Part shown: positions 27,372 to 36,774 of the stretch, piece after piece
How the letters are laid out: each line of letters starts with the position of its first letter
Numbering within the stretch: position 1 is the first letter of the stretch
From: an uncultured Winogradskyella sp.
GTDB taxonomy: Bacteria > Bacteroidota > Bacteroidia > Flavobacteriales > Flavobacteriaceae
Reading direction: 5' to 3'
DNA length: 64,000 nucleotides
Assembly: GCF_947495255.1 (NCBI RefSeq)
Contig: NZ_CANLYI010000002.1
Location: forward strand, 310,001-374,000
Notes under the pieces: model-generated
Told to the model about the DNA's origin: nothing
Seen by the model: the letters and a program-made list of their open reading frames with translations, nothing else
The model's database searches: none
Program-made: the position numbers and the translations under genes

Positions 27372-27379
27372 TATTTTTG
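27372..27379 (+). promoter_or_regulatory. -7 promoter element of gldA (TATTTTTG)
   Basis: Exact TAnnTTTG match 16 bases before the gldA ATG, implying a leader of only about 10 bases. Confidence 0.6.
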
Positions 27380-27395
27380 ACTAAAATTATTTTTT

Positions 27396-28289
27396 ATGGC
27401 TATTGAAGTTCAAAACATCACCAAGCAATATAAAGACCAAAAGGCACTTAACAATGTCTCTTTTAAAGTTAAAGATGCTGAGATAGTTGGTTTCTTAGGA
27501 CCAAATGGTGCAGGAAAGTCTACTATGATGAAAATCTTAACCACTTATATTGAAGCCTCTGAAGGTTCTGCAACCGTGAATGGTTTTGATGTAACTTCTG
27601 ATAAAAAGAATGTACAAAGTAGTGTTGGTTATTTACCAGAACACAACCCACTTTACACAGACTTATATGTTAAAGAGTATTTAAATTTTAATGCTAACGT
27701 TTATGGCACACCAAAATCTCGTATTGAGGAAGTCATTGAATTAACCGGTTTAAAACCAGAAGCTCATAAAAAAATAAGTCAACTTTCTAAAGGTTATAGA
27801 CAACGTGTAGGTTTAGCAAATGCAATGTTGCATAATCCTGATGTTTTAATTTTAGATGAACCAACAACAGGTTTAGACCCAAATCAGTTAGTTGATATTA
27901 GAAATCTTATAAAAACCATTGGTAAAGAAAAAACAGTATTTCTTTCTACACATATTATGCAGGAGGTCGAAGCCATGTGCGATCGTGTGATAATTATAAA
28001 CAAAGGTGAAGTTGTCGCAGACAAATACTTGAAAGATTTAAGAGACGGCCAAGAACAAATTGTTATTGTTGAGTTTGACTTTAGAGTTGAAGATGCTTTT
28101 CTTTTAAAACTACCAAAAGTAACTTCTGTAAAAAACACACATAGTTTTGTTTATGAAATTACCTTTTCTACAAAAGAAGATATGCGATCTCATGTGTTTG
28201 ATTTTGCGCACGATAATGAATTGAAAATTCTACAATTAAATCAGAAAAACGCAAGTTTAGAGAGTTTGTTTAGAGAAATGACGAGTTAA
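27396..28289 (+). CDS. gldA: Gliding-motility ABC transporter ATP-binding protein GldA
   Basis: 297 residues. Walker A GPNGAGKS (35-42), signature LSKGYRQRVGLA, Walker B LILDEPTTGLDP, and the C-terminal region with FDFAHDNELKILQLNQKNASLESLFREM, which is characteristic of GldA rather than of generic ABC ATPases. In Flavobacterium johnsoniae GldA works with the permease pair GldF/GldG and is needed for gliding. gldF and gldG are not in this window, which is usual for the family. Confidence 0.93.
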   Translation: MAIEVQNITKQYKDQKALNNVSFKVKDAEIVGFLGPNGAGKSTMMKILTTYIEASEGSATVNGFDVTSDKKNVQSSVGYLPEHNPLYTDLYVKEYLNFNANVYGTPKSRIEEVIELTGLKPEAHKKISQLSKGYRQRVGLANAMLHNPDVLILDEPTTGLDPNQLVDIRNLIKTIGKEKTVFLSTHIMQEVEAMCDRVIIINKGEVVADKYLKDLRDGQEQIVIVEFDFRVEDAFLLKLPKVTSVKNTHSFVYEITFSTKEDMRSHVFDFAHDNELKILQLNQKNASLESLFREMTS

Positions 28290-28293
28290 AATT

Positions 28294-28491
28294 GTGGGAG
28301 AAGCTATACTTGAAGCTATATTTTCTGGAATCATTGAATCGCTTCCTAAATTTTTAGGAACAACAATTAGATGGTTTTTTTATTTAGGTAAAAAGAGTTT
28401 TAGTACTGTGGCAAAAGAAGACTGGAATAAACGAGTTGGTCTTTTAGCAATTGCATTTATTATTTTAATTATAGTTACTATCTACTATTAA
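28294..28491 (+). CDS. Small membrane protein downstream of gldA
   Basis: 65 residues from a GTG start four bases after the gldA stop. An amphipathic N-terminal half (EAIFSGIIESLPKFLGTTIRWFFYL) precedes a transmembrane helix at about residues 48-64 (VGLLAIAFIILIIVTIYY). No recognised family. The tight spacing suggests it is translated with gldA. It ends 4 bases before the convergent DUF2807 gene, with no visible terminator. Confidence 0.75.
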   Translation: MGEAILEAIFSGIIESLPKFLGTTIRWFFYLGKKSFSTVAKEDWNKRVGLLAIAFIILIIVTIYY

Positions 28492-28495
28492 TTCT

Positions 28496-29239
28496 TTATT
28501 CAAAAATTAAAGCACCTATATAAAAACGTTCCACATCTACAACTGTTGGTTGGTTTACCGATATTAAATTTCCTGTTCCTCTAAGTTCTCCTGTTAAGGA
28601 TTGTTGCGGATTTACAACCACATCATTACTACTACGATGAAACACATTAACATTTTGTGCTATGAGGTTTTCACCTTCAAAACGCCCAACACCAGAATAA
28701 AAACCCACTGATAAAGCTTCAACTATACCATCTATATAGAAGAAAGATAAATTATTAGAAACTACATTAAGCGTATTTGAATCAACGGTTAATCTAAAAT
28801 CGCCAATTGTGAATTCACTTCCACCATTAAAATCTTCTGACAATAAGGTTAAAGCATCATAATCTAAAACTCCGATTGAAGAAATTTCATATTGCGAGGA
28901 TGTTCTAATCTCTGTAAGGTTTGGTGCTTCAATATAAACCTTTGTGATGCCATAATTTCTTACGTAATTACAAGAATTATTATCCGTTAAGATTAATTGA
29001 TTATCGATAATCACAGCACTTACATCGCTTATTAAATTCTCACCTGTTTCTACTACAACTTTATAATCTGGAGCTGATTTTACAATTAATTCAATATCTC
29101 TGTTGACTAGGATGCGACTAAAACTTGAAACTGCAATTTCTTGTTCTATAATTTCTCCTGAAGTTTGAAAGCAATCATTAACCTCTTCACTGTTACAAGC
29201 AAAGAGAAGCAATACTAGAACATAAACTATTTTCTTCAT
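28496..29239 (-). CDS. DUF2807 (head GIN domain) lipoprotein
   Basis: 247 residues. Lipoprotein signal with lipobox LLLFAC near residues 10-15. The rest is a right-handed beta-helix type repeat typical of the putative auto-transporter adhesin/GIN family: SSFSRILVNRDIELIVKSAPDYKVVVETGENL, then repeated short strands such as YDALTLLSEDFNGGSEFTI. Presumably anchored in the outer membrane. Function unknown; adhesion is inferred only from the family name. Confidence 0.9.
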   Translation of the reverse strand: MKKIVYVLVLLLFACNSEEVNDCFQTSGEIIEQEIAVSSFSRILVNRDIELIVKSAPDYKVVVETGENLISDVSAVIIDNQLILTDNNSCNYVRNYGITKVYIEAPNLTEIRTSSQYEISSIGVLDYDALTLLSEDFNGGSEFTIGDFRLTVDSNTLNVVSNNLSFFYIDGIVEALSVGFYSGVGRFEGENLIAQNVNVFHRSSNDVVVNPQQSLTGELRGTGNLISVNQPTVVDVERFYIGALIFE

Positions 29240-29256
29240 TTAATTATTTATAAAAT

Positions 29257-29283
29257 GGACACTTCCACTACGTTCAGTGTGAC
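29257..29283. repeat. Possible REP-like short dispersed repeat
   Basis: The segment GGACACTTCCACTACG followed by TTCAGTGTGAC contains a small inverted repeat (CACT...AGTG). It resembles a REP-type element (reverse strand GTCACACTGAACG...) that I have seen scattered between genes in other Bacteroidetes. Only one copy is in this window, so repeat status cannot be shown here. Confidence 0.35.
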
Positions 29284-29297
29284 ATTTAGTAACACTT

Positions 29298-30389
29298 TTA
29301 TAATCTAACTCCAATTCCAAATGCCACGGATTCAGCTTTTGCACCATGCGATTTTAAGGTTACAGCTCCAAATAATTTGTTACCAAAATAACGTTTAAGC
29401 CCCACTCTTATATAAGTTCGCCCTTCAAAATCATAAGGATAATACACGTAGTAACCCAATTGAGAAACTACAGACAATTTATTAATAAACAATTCATGAC
29501 CAACAAAAAGTCCGACACGCTTATAGTCCTCATCTCCACTTACATCTTCTTCTGGAAAAGCAACCGATTTATAATAAATTAGTTCTTTTAAAAAGTTTGA
29601 AAAAAATACGTCTGCTCCAAATTGTAATGCACTTAAATTACTTAAGCGTTTATCTGCATAACCCGAAAATATATAAAATGGAAATTGACCGCTACCTATA
29701 ATATCACTTTGGTTAATTCCGGAACGAAAAGCAAAATTAAATTTTATGTTTTCTGTGAATTTATCATCACCTAGATTATCTATATATTCTTGCTTTTCAT
29801 CATCCAAATTATAAGTTAACCCAACATTTAGAGCTATAGTGTTAACACTGGTATTTGGTGCTTTTACATTGGCATTAGAATAATGTGTTAACGTTAAGCC
29901 ACCTTGTAAACCAAACCGATTAAAAAGTCGTTCTTTTTTATAGTTAAACATGAGATAGGTTGCGCTCAAAATATCAGAACCAAAAGCAATATTCTTAGGA
30001 TTCTCTATTTTATCATAAGGGTTAGTACTGTAGGCCAAACCTTGTGCTAGACGCAACATAAGGTTGCGTTTAAAAAAATAGAAATTATAGTGTGCATACA
30101 ATGCGTAATTGTTACCTAAAATTTCATTTTTAAAATCTTGATATGCGAAAGAAACACCATAATCTGGATAACCGTAGCGCTGTTCCCAAGCTTCGTTTCC
30201 AAAGGTTTTTTTATTATAACTTAGAATAAAACCTTCTGGATGACCTTTTATTAAATGAAGAATATCATTATTATGAAGTGCAATATTACCTCCAAAATAA
30301 TTAAAATCTAAATACGAGTTATTTGTTTCTTTTTGAGCACTAAGTACTATTGAAGAAACTAATAAAATTGAAACAAATAAATTTCGCAT
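29298..30389 (-). CDS. PagL-like acyloxyacyl hydrolase family outer-membrane protein
   Basis: 363 residues; signal peptide MRNLFVSILLVSSIVLSAQ. The protein is an outer-membrane beta-barrel with a lipid A 3-O-deacylase-like segment: THYSNANVKAPN (the His-x-Ser-Asn catalytic motif of PagL, about residues 182-193) and the terminal strand VAFGIGVRL. At 363 residues it is about twice the size of classic PagL, having a long N-terminal extension; this length is common in the flavobacterial branch. Deacylase activity is inferred from the motif only. Confidence 0.85.
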   Translation of the reverse strand: MRNLFVSILLVSSIVLSAQKETNNSYLDFNYFGGNIALHNNDILHLIKGHPEGFILSYNKKTFGNEAWEQRYGYPDYGVSFAYQDFKNEILGNNYALYAHYNFYFFKRNLMLRLAQGLAYSTNPYDKIENPKNIAFGSDILSATYLMFNYKKERLFNRFGLQGGLTLTHYSNANVKAPNTSVNTIALNVGLTYNLDDEKQEYIDNLGDDKFTENIKFNFAFRSGINQSDIIGSGQFPFYIFSGYADKRLSNLSALQFGADVFFSNFLKELIYYKSVAFPEEDVSGDEDYKRVGLFVGHELFINKLSVVSQLGYYVYYPYDFEGRTYIRVGLKRYFGNKLFGAVTLKSHGAKAESVAFGIGVRL

Positions 30390-30453
30390 TGGTAATTATT
30401 GAGCCGTAAAAATAGTCAATAATTACAATTAATTGCTCTCGGAGAAAAATAGT

Positions 30454-30552
30454 CTATTTTACAAAAAATGCAATAACTAAAGATATTGCTGTTAGCATTA
30501 AAATCTGCACAGCAAACCGAAACTCTGACTTATTCTTTTTAAGTAATTTCAT
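30454..30552 (-). CDS. 32-residue putative membrane micropeptide
   Basis: ATG at 30552-30550 and TAG at 30456-30454 encode a basic N-terminus (MKLLKKNKSEFRF) followed by a 19-residue transmembrane helix (AVQILMLTAISLVIAFFVK). It sits between the PagL-like gene and cysM. The positive-inside pattern and uninterrupted hydrophobic helix suggest a real single-pass peptide, but no start signal or homologue supports it from the sequence alone. Confidence 0.5.
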   Translation of the reverse strand: MKLLKKNKSEFRFAVQILMLTAISLVIAFFVK

Positions 30553-30633
30553 CTTTTTTGGGGTTTTAAATTATGGTGCTAATTACCAATTTTGAAATGA
30601 CTTCGCTGTTAACTTAAATCAAACAAATTGTTA

Positions 30634-31518
30634 TTATACCTCATCAAAAAGAGTTGAAGACAAGTAACGATCTCCTCTATCACAAATAATAGCCACAACG
30701 ACACCTTGGTCTATTGTTTCTATGAGCTTTAATGCTGTTGCTACTGAACCACCACTGCTCATACCTGCAAAAACACCTTCTTCTTTTGCTAATCTTTGAG
30801 TTGTTGCTCTTGCCACTTGCTCACTTACTTCTATAACCTTATCTACTTTTGATCTATCAAAAATACTAGGCACATACTCTGGTGACCATTTTCTAATACC
30901 AGGAATACGTGATCCATCTTCTGGTTGCGCTCCAATAATTTGAATTTTATTGTTTTGTTCTTTAAGAAAAGTAGACGTTCCCATTATGGTTCCTGTGGTT
31001 CCCATTGCTGAAACAAAATGTGTTATTTCTCCATTGGTATCTTTCCAGATTTCTGGCCCTGTAGTTTTATAATGTGCTAACCAATTATCATTATTCTCAA
31101 ACTGATTGAGCAGCGTATAACCTTCATTATCTCGCATATTAAAAGCAACATCTCTAGAACCTTCAATGCCTTTTTCTGCAGATGTTAAAATAACCTCAGC
31201 ACCATAAGCTCTCATAGTTTTAACACGTTCTTCAGTTGAATTCTCTGGCATTACTAAGGACATTTTTAATCCAAAAGATTGTGCCACATAAGCTAGAGCA
31301 ATGCCCGTGTTTCCACTTGTTGCTTCAACTAAACAATCTCCTTTTTTTATATCACCTCGTTTTATGGCTTCAGAAATCATGTTAAAAGCTGGTCTGTCTT
31401 TTACACTTCCACCAGGATTATTTCCTTCTAACTTTAAAAGTAATTTTACATTAGGTTTAGTAACTAAACTTGTAGTTTCTAACAATGGTGTATTTCCTAT
31501 TAGATTTAATATGCTCAT
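30634..31518 (-). CDS. cysM: Cysteine synthase (O-acetylserine sulfhydrylase B type)
   Basis: 294 residues. It makes cysteine from O-acetylserine and sulfide. PLP-binding lysine in PGGSVKDRPA (Lys40), the phosphate-binding EATSGNTGIALA, AMGTTGTIMG and the cap segment GMSSGG are present. EGNNPGGSVKDRPA and the short length point to the CysM type. Overlaps cysE by four bases; the pair supplies the carbon skeleton for the sulfide made by the reductase operon upstream. Confidence 0.95.
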   Translation of the reverse strand: MSILNLIGNTPLLETTSLVTKPNVKLLLKLEGNNPGGSVKDRPAFNMISEAIKRGDIKKGDCLVEATSGNTGIALAYVAQSFGLKMSLVMPENSTEERVKTMRAYGAEVILTSAEKGIEGSRDVAFNMRDNEGYTLLNQFENNDNWLAHYKTTGPEIWKDTNGEITHFVSAMGTTGTIMGTSTFLKEQNNKIQIIGAQPEDGSRIPGIRKWSPEYVPSIFDRSKVDKVIEVSEQVARATTQRLAKEEGVFAGMSSGGSVATALKLIETIDQGVVVAIICDRGDRYLSSTLFDEV

Positions 31519-32261
31519 TCTTCTTTTTTATTGGTAATTCTTATATCTGATTTATAAGTTACTGTAGAATCTTCTGGTATAGATTGCGTTATCCAAACAT
31601 TGGCACCAATAACGCTATTTGCACCTATTACAACATCACCTCCTAGAATTGTAGCATTAGCATAAATGGTTACATTATCCATTATGGTTGGATGTCGTTT
31701 TATGCCTTTCAAAGCTTTTTCTACTTTAATTCCTCCTAAGGTAACACCTTGATAAATTGTAACATTATTATGAATTACTGCCGTCTCACCTATAACAACA
31801 CCAGTTGCGTGATCTATAAAAAATGACTTACCTATTTCTGCTCCAGGATGAATATCTGTACCTGTTACACTATGTGCATATTCACTAATCATTCTTGGCA
31901 AAACAGGAATGTCTAAGTCCCATAAAATATGACTTATACGATACATTGTGATAGCATAAAAACCAGGATATGCCAAATAAACTTCTCTCAAACTTTTTGC
32001 CGCAGGATCATTATTATAAGCTGCCTGTGCATCTAAACGTAATATTGGTTTTAATGTTTTTAACTCCGTTTTAAATTGCGACCATTTAGTTTCACAAACA
32101 CCACACTCTAATCCTTCTGAAATTTTGAAAAAAGAATCTTTTAATAATTCTAATTGCAAATCTTGATTTACGTCTGATTCTACTACCAAATAGAACAAAT
32201 CTTTAGCCAAATCTTCTACGTCTTCCTTAAATCTTTTGGGTATATGCAATGACGAATTCAT
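31515..32261 (-). CDS. cysE: Serine O-acetyltransferase
   Basis: 248 residues. An N-terminal helical domain is followed by a left-handed beta-helix of hexapeptide repeats (DIHPGAEIGKSFFIDHATGVVIGE...VTIYQGVTLGG). HATG contains the catalytic His. It converts serine and acetyl-CoA to O-acetylserine. First gene of the cysE-cysM pair, separated from the ferredoxin gene by a terminator at 32391-32427. A -7-like element TAAATTTG (32348-32341, minus strand) lies 80 bases upstream. Confidence 0.95.
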   Translation of the reverse strand: MNSSLHIPKRFKEDVEDLAKDLFYLVVESDVNQDLQLELLKDSFFKISEGLECGVCETKWSQFKTELKTLKPILRLDAQAAYNNDPAAKSLREVYLAYPGFYAITMYRISHILWDLDIPVLPRMISEYAHSVTGTDIHPGAEIGKSFFIDHATGVVIGETAVIHNNVTIYQGVTLGGIKVEKALKGIKRHPTIMDNVTIYANATILGGDVVIGANSVIGANVWITQSIPEDSTVTYKSDIRITNKKEE

Positions 32262-32340
32262 ATTTTAATATCTGGTATTTAATTTTCGATTTTAACTCTG
32301 TCGATAATTATAGTCATAAATTACTAATATCAAATTGGGG

Positions 32341-32348
32341 CAAATTTA
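32341..32348 (-). promoter_or_regulatory. Candidate -7 element for cysE
   Basis: TAAATTTG on the minus strand matches TAnnTTTG and lies between the upstream terminator and cysE, where a promoter is needed. No TTG at the standard spacing. Confidence 0.45.
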
Positions 32349-32390
32349 TCGACACGCAAAAATAATATATAAAACAATAGAACAGAGAAC

Positions 32391-32427
32391 CAAAAAGCCA
32401 GTAACTCAATTAAATGATTACTGGCTT
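32391..32427 (-). terminator. Terminator of the sulfite-reduction operon
   Basis: AAGCCAGTAA (32395-32404) pairs with TTACTGGCTT (32418-32427) around a 13-nt loop; on the minus strand five T follow. It is 24 bases past the ferredoxin stop. Confidence 0.8.
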
Positions 32428-32450
32428 AATATGATATTTTTTTTTAAAAT

Positions 32451-32780
32451 TTAAACGTCTGGCGCTAATTCAATTTCCAAGCCATTTAATGCTTCTGTAA
32501 TTGGAATTTGACAACTTAATCTGCTATTATCTTTAACATTAAACGCTTCAGACAACATAGCATCTTCTTCGTCTTCCATTGCATTTAACTTATGGTCGGA
32601 ATTCACGTAACATTGACAAGATGCGCACATTGCCATGCCACCACAAACTCCAATGGTGCCCTCTGGCGCTATCTCATAAGAGCGTAGAACTTCCATTAAA
32701 TTCATAGCCATGTCAGTTGGCGCTAAAACTTTATGTGTTTCTCCTTCACGGTCTGTAATATGTATAACAACATCTTGCAT
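32451..32780 (-). CDS. 2Fe-2S ferredoxin (adrenodoxin type)
   Basis: 109 residues. Four cluster cysteines in vertebrate/bacterial adrenodoxin spacing: Cys46, Cys52 and Cys55 in GVCGGMAMCASC and Cys90 in RLSCQIP. It starts inside the stop of the reductase gene (TAATG overlap), so reductase and ferredoxin are made together. Together they most likely deliver NADPH electrons to the sulfite reductase encoded in the same operon. Confidence 0.94.
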   Translation of the reverse strand: MQDVVIHITDREGETHKVLAPTDMAMNLMEVLRSYEIAPEGTIGVCGGMAMCASCQCYVNSDHKLNAMEDEEDAMLSEAFNVKDNSRLSCQIPITEALNGLEIELAPDV

Positions 32781-33829
32781 TAAACTATAGCTTTTACAAC
32801 AGCTTTTGGAGACTCTTTTCTGGTACCATCAAAACCATTAATACCACTTACAGTTGTATATTTTAATACAAATTTCTTTCCTGGATTTAGTCTTTTATAA
32901 GCGGATTGACACATTAATGTTGCTTCATGAAAACCACAAAGTATCAACTTTAATTTCCCTTCATAAATATTTACATCACCAATGGCATAAATACCAGGAA
33001 TGTTAGTTTGATAATCTAAAGTATCTACTTTAATAGCATTCTTTTCAATCTCAAGTCCCCAATCTCCTATTGGACCTAATTTTGGAGATAACCCAAAAAG
33101 TGGAATAAATTCATCCGCTTCTAAAATCTCAGTATTACCCTCCTTAGTTATAGAAACACCTTCTATATGATTATCACCATGTAAAGCTGTAATTTCAGCT
33201 GGTGTTATTAAATTAATTTTATTGAGTAACTTTAATTCCTGTACTTTTTCTACTGAATCTAAAGCACCTCTAAATTCATTTCTTCTATGAACTAAAGTCA
33301 CTTCTGAAGCTACATCTGCCAAGAAAATACTCCAATCTAAAGCAGAATCTCCACCACCTGCAATCACTACTTTTTTATCGCGATACACTTCTGGGTCTTT
33401 AATAAAATAAGCGACCCCTTTATCTTCATATTTTTCAATATCTTCTAACTTAGGCTTTCTTGGTTCAAAACTTCCTAAACCGCCAGCTATTGCAATAATT
33501 GGTGCATGATGTTGTGTTCCTTTATTAGTAGTAACAATAAAACTACCATCGTCTTGTTTCTCTATAGTTTCTGCACGTTCACCTAAGGTAAAACCAGGTT
33601 GAAACTGTTTACCTTGCTCTAATAAATTAGAGGTTAAATCACCTGCTAATATTTCTGGAAATCCAGGAATATCATATATAGGTTTTTTAGGATATAACTC
33701 AGAACATTGACCACCAGGTTGTGGTAATGCATCAATTAAATGGCACTTTAATTTTAACAAGCCAGCTTCAAATACTGTAAATAAACCTGTTGGTCCTGCT
33801 CCAATGATTAGTATATCTGTTTTAATCAT
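32780..33829 (-). CDS. Ferredoxin-NAD(P)+ reductase, thioredoxin-reductase-like type
   Basis: 349 residues. FAD motif GAGPTGL near the N-terminus, GQCSELYPKKPIYDIPG, the NAD(P)H motif GGGDSALDWS and the second FAD motif GIYAIGDV. It has the overall thioredoxin reductase layout but lacks the redox CxxC, which identifies the YumC-type FNR group. It precedes the ferredoxin gene with a one-base overlap and lies 57 bases after cobA in a sulfite-reduction operon, giving a clear electron-supply role. Confidence 0.93.
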   Translation of the reverse strand: MIKTDILIIGAGPTGLFTVFEAGLLKLKCHLIDALPQPGGQCSELYPKKPIYDIPGFPEILAGDLTSNLLEQGKQFQPGFTLGERAETIEKQDDGSFIVTTNKGTQHHAPIIAIAGGLGSFEPRKPKLEDIEKYEDKGVAYFIKDPEVYRDKKVVIAGGGDSALDWSIFLADVASEVTLVHRRNEFRGALDSVEKVQELKLLNKINLITPAEITALHGDNHIEGVSITKEGNTEILEADEFIPLFGLSPKLGPIGDWGLEIEKNAIKVDTLDYQTNIPGIYAIGDVNIYEGKLKLILCGFHEATLMCQSAYKRLNPGKKFVLKYTTVSGINGFDGTRKESPKAVVKAIV

Positions 33830-33886
33830 AATTTTTAATTTTTATTTAGAATAGCTTTATGAAAAGTACGTTTCAATAGTACTTAA

Positions 33887-34666
33887 CTATGCGCTTCGCT
33901 TTCTTGTATTTTGTTGCGCTAAATCTGCTCTTTCGTATATATTAGAAAGGTCTACACGCTGATTAACGACCTCTCCAATAATAATTATAGCAGGATTAGA
34001 TAATTGTTTTTCTTCTACAATTGATTCTATATTTGAAATGGTTCCAACACCTACTTTTTCATTAGCTCTAGTTCCATTTTGAATGATTGCTATCGCAGTT
34101 TCAGATTTTCCTTCATTTGAAAAAATTTGAACAATTTCTGAAAGCTTACTCATTCCCATTAAAATAACAACTGTTGCTGTAGATTGAGCTGCCAAAGCAA
34201 TATCGCCTGATATTTTATGAGATTTTGTAGTACCTGTAATCACCCAAAAACTTTCAGATGCATTACGCTTTGTCAAGGGAATACCTATAGAAGCTGGCAC
34301 AGCAGCTGAAGAAGATACACCAGGTACAAAAGCAACTTCAATTGCATATTCTTTGGCATATTCTAACTCTTCCGCACCACGACCAAATACAAATGGATCA
34401 CCACCTTTTAAACGAACCACATGTCCGCATTTTAAAGCCCGTTCTACGATTAACTCATTAATTTGGTTTTGATGATAGGCATAACATCCTTTTCGTTTTC
34501 CAACAAAGATTAATTCTGCTTTTGGTGATGCATATTCCAACAATTCTACATTTACAAGTGCATCATATAAAATGACATTTGCAGATTTTATTGCTTTAAT
34601 TGCCTTAACAGTAATTAATTCTACATCTCCTGGTCCTGCGCCTACAATAGTTAATCTTGGTGTCAT
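33887..34666 (-). CDS. cobA: Uroporphyrinogen-III C-methyltransferase
   Basis: 259 residues. SAM-dependent methyltransferase making precorrin-2, the precursor of siroheme. Motifs VGAGPGDVELITVKA, VRLKGGDPFVFGRGAEE, VPGVSSSAAVPA and GIPLTKR are all typical of SUMT. It is a stand-alone methyltransferase; the dehydrogenase/ferrochelatase domain needed to finish siroheme is not encoded in this operon. The gene is 5 bases downstream of the siroheme enzyme it serves. Confidence 0.95.
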   Translation of the reverse strand: MTPRLTIVGAGPGDVELITVKAIKAIKSANVILYDALVNVELLEYASPKAELIFVGKRKGCYAYHQNQINELIVERALKCGHVVRLKGGDPFVFGRGAEELEYAKEYAIEVAFVPGVSSSAAVPASIGIPLTKRNASESFWVITGTTKSHKISGDIALAAQSTATVVILMGMSKLSEIVQIFSNEGKSETAIAIIQNGTRANEKVGVGTISNIESIVEEKQLSNPAIIIIGEVVNQRVDLSNIYERADLAQQNTRKRSA

Positions 34667-34671
34667 AATTT

Positions 34672-36765
34672 TTAATTTTTAATAGCGACCTCTTTTTCTC
34701 TAAAAGCTCTTACACTTTTTAAGAATTGTTGCGCTGTATTTATATAATTACTCGCGAAATCTTCCGTTGGTGGACATATTTTTATTTGATAAATAATATC
34801 TGAGAATGAAGCACCTAAATCTATTCGTTTAGTGTCTACAAAAAGTTCATCAAATTGTTTAATGATACCTGCTTGCGTGTTAGTCTTTATATCTTCTGAA
34901 AGTAAAATAGCTTTTGCCGAATTCACCATAGAGCGATAAGCCTCATAAATAGCTCCAGAATACACCTTATTATTAAAAGCTTCTTGAGCTTCTTCTATTT
35001 TTTCATCGCTTTCTAAGAAAAGCGTTGCAATTAAATCTATAACAACACCTGCACATTCTCCAATTCCGATAGCTTTTACATATTGTTCTTCTGTTCCCCA
35101 ATCAATAAAATCTTCTTGACTAAGGTTTTCAATATTTGATAAATCGGTTAGTAATTGGTAGAAATATTTTTCTCCCTTTTCTTTATAATAGTCAACAAAA
35201 AGTTTTCCATTTGCATTGTCTTCAAAATCATTTAAAATTCTTCGTAACGCTTCTGGTCCTCTTCTACTTGGAATTTTAACAACCTTATCTGCAAAATAAG
35301 CGTTTCCATCACCTAAGTTTCCACCACCTAATAATACTTGTAAAGCTGGTGCTACCAATTTATCTTTAGTACGGATTGACATGCCTTGAAAACCAATATT
35401 TGCCATATTGTGTTGTCCACAAGCATTCATACAACCACTAATTTTAATCACTAAATCCGTGTTTTGTAAATACTGAGGATATTCAGCTTTAATAACGCGT
35501 TCTAATTCTTCAGCGATTCCTGTACTGCTTGAAATTCCCAGGTTACAAGTATCTGTACCAGGACAAGCTGTAATATCTACTGCTTTATTATAACCAGCTT
35601 CTACAAAACCTAATTTTGCTAATTCTATATAGAAAAACGGAAGTAAATCTTCTTTTACAAAAGGAATTAATATATTCTGACGTAAGCTCAATCTTATTTC
35701 ACCAGCCGCATTTTCTTCAACTAAATCAGCTAATAAACGTGCTTTATCTGTATAGAAATCACCTAGTAAAACTTTTATTCCGATGGCAACATATCCTTCC
35801 TGTTTCTGAGGAATAACATTAGTTGATTTCCATAAGTTATAAGCTTCAACATCTTTAATTTCCACTTTTGGTGCTGATACAGTAACTGGCGTTGAAGCAG
35901 TATAATTGGCTTCATCTATAGTAACCGTTTTAAACTCTATAGCATTTTGCTCTTCTTCAACCAATTGTTTAAAAGCCTCTAAACCTATATCTTTTAATAA
36001 GAATTTAAGACGTGCTTTGGCTCTACTTTTACGTTCACCATAACGATCAAAAACTCTTAAAACGCCTTCCATTAATGGAATAATTTTATCTGAAGGCAGG
36101 AACTCATAAAACAAATCTGCGTGTCTTGGTTGAGAACCTAAGCCACCTGCAAGCATCACTTTAAAGCCTTTTACACCGTCTTTTATTTTTGCAATAAAAC
36201 CTAAATCGTGCATGTAAGACAAACCAGTATCTTCATCTGTACCCGAAAAAGACACTTTGAATTTCCTACCCATTTCTTGACAAATAGGATTTCTTAAAAA
36301 GAACTTAAATAAAGCATCTGCGTATGGAGATACATCAAATGGCTCGTTAATATCTATACCTGCTGTTTCACTTGCAGTGACATTCCTTACTGTATTGCCA
36401 CAAGCTTCTCTAAGGGTAACATTATCGCGTTCTAATTCTGCCCAAAGTTCTGGAGTTCTATTTAAATCCACATAATGAATTTGAATATCTTGACGTGTAG
36501 TAATATGTAAACGACTTCTTGAGTATTCATCTGAAACTTCAGAAATACGTCGCAACTGATGACTCAAAACCTTTCCGTAAGGCAATTTGATTCTGATCAT
36601 TTGCACGCCTTCTTGACGCTGACCATAAACACCTCTTGCTAATCGAAGACTTCTAAATTTTTCTTCGTCTATTTTACCATTGTGAAAAAGCTCAATCTTA
36701 TTTGCTAAGTCAAGGATATCCTTTTCTACTACCGGATTTTCTAATTCTGTTCTAAAACTTTGCAT
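34672..36765 (-). CDS. Ferredoxin-type siroheme sulfite reductase with C-terminal extension
   Basis: 697 residues. Two ferredoxin-like half-domains and two siroheme/4Fe-4S domains (nitrite/sulfite reductase family): RLARGVYGQRQEGVQMIR, HITTRQDIQIHYV, and the cluster/siroheme cysteines Cys401 and Cys407 (TACPGTDTC) and Cys445 and Cys449 (GCMNAC). Reduction of sulfite to sulfide is inferred from the neighbours cysH, cobA and cysE/cysM. After about residue 535 there is a helical extension of ~160 residues (HEPN-like in flavobacterial homologues) not found in classical SiR; it may regulate or scaffold the enzyme. Confidence 0.93.
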   Translation of the reverse strand: MQSFRTELENPVVEKDILDLANKIELFHNGKIDEEKFRSLRLARGVYGQRQEGVQMIRIKLPYGKVLSHQLRRISEVSDEYSRSRLHITTRQDIQIHYVDLNRTPELWAELERDNVTLREACGNTVRNVTASETAGIDINEPFDVSPYADALFKFFLRNPICQEMGRKFKVSFSGTDEDTGLSYMHDLGFIAKIKDGVKGFKVMLAGGLGSQPRHADLFYEFLPSDKIIPLMEGVLRVFDRYGERKSRAKARLKFLLKDIGLEAFKQLVEEEQNAIEFKTVTIDEANYTASTPVTVSAPKVEIKDVEAYNLWKSTNVIPQKQEGYVAIGIKVLLGDFYTDKARLLADLVEENAAGEIRLSLRQNILIPFVKEDLLPFFYIELAKLGFVEAGYNKAVDITACPGTDTCNLGISSSTGIAEELERVIKAEYPQYLQNTDLVIKISGCMNACGQHNMANIGFQGMSIRTKDKLVAPALQVLLGGGNLGDGNAYFADKVVKIPSRRGPEALRRILNDFEDNANGKLFVDYYKEKGEKYFYQLLTDLSNIENLSQEDFIDWGTEEQYVKAIGIGECAGVVIDLIATLFLESDEKIEEAQEAFNNKVYSGAIYEAYRSMVNSAKAILLSEDIKTNTQAGIIKQFDELFVDTKRIDLGASFSDIIYQIKICPPTEDFASNYINTAQQFLKSVRAFREKEVAIKN

Positions 36766-36774
36766 TTGTTCTAT

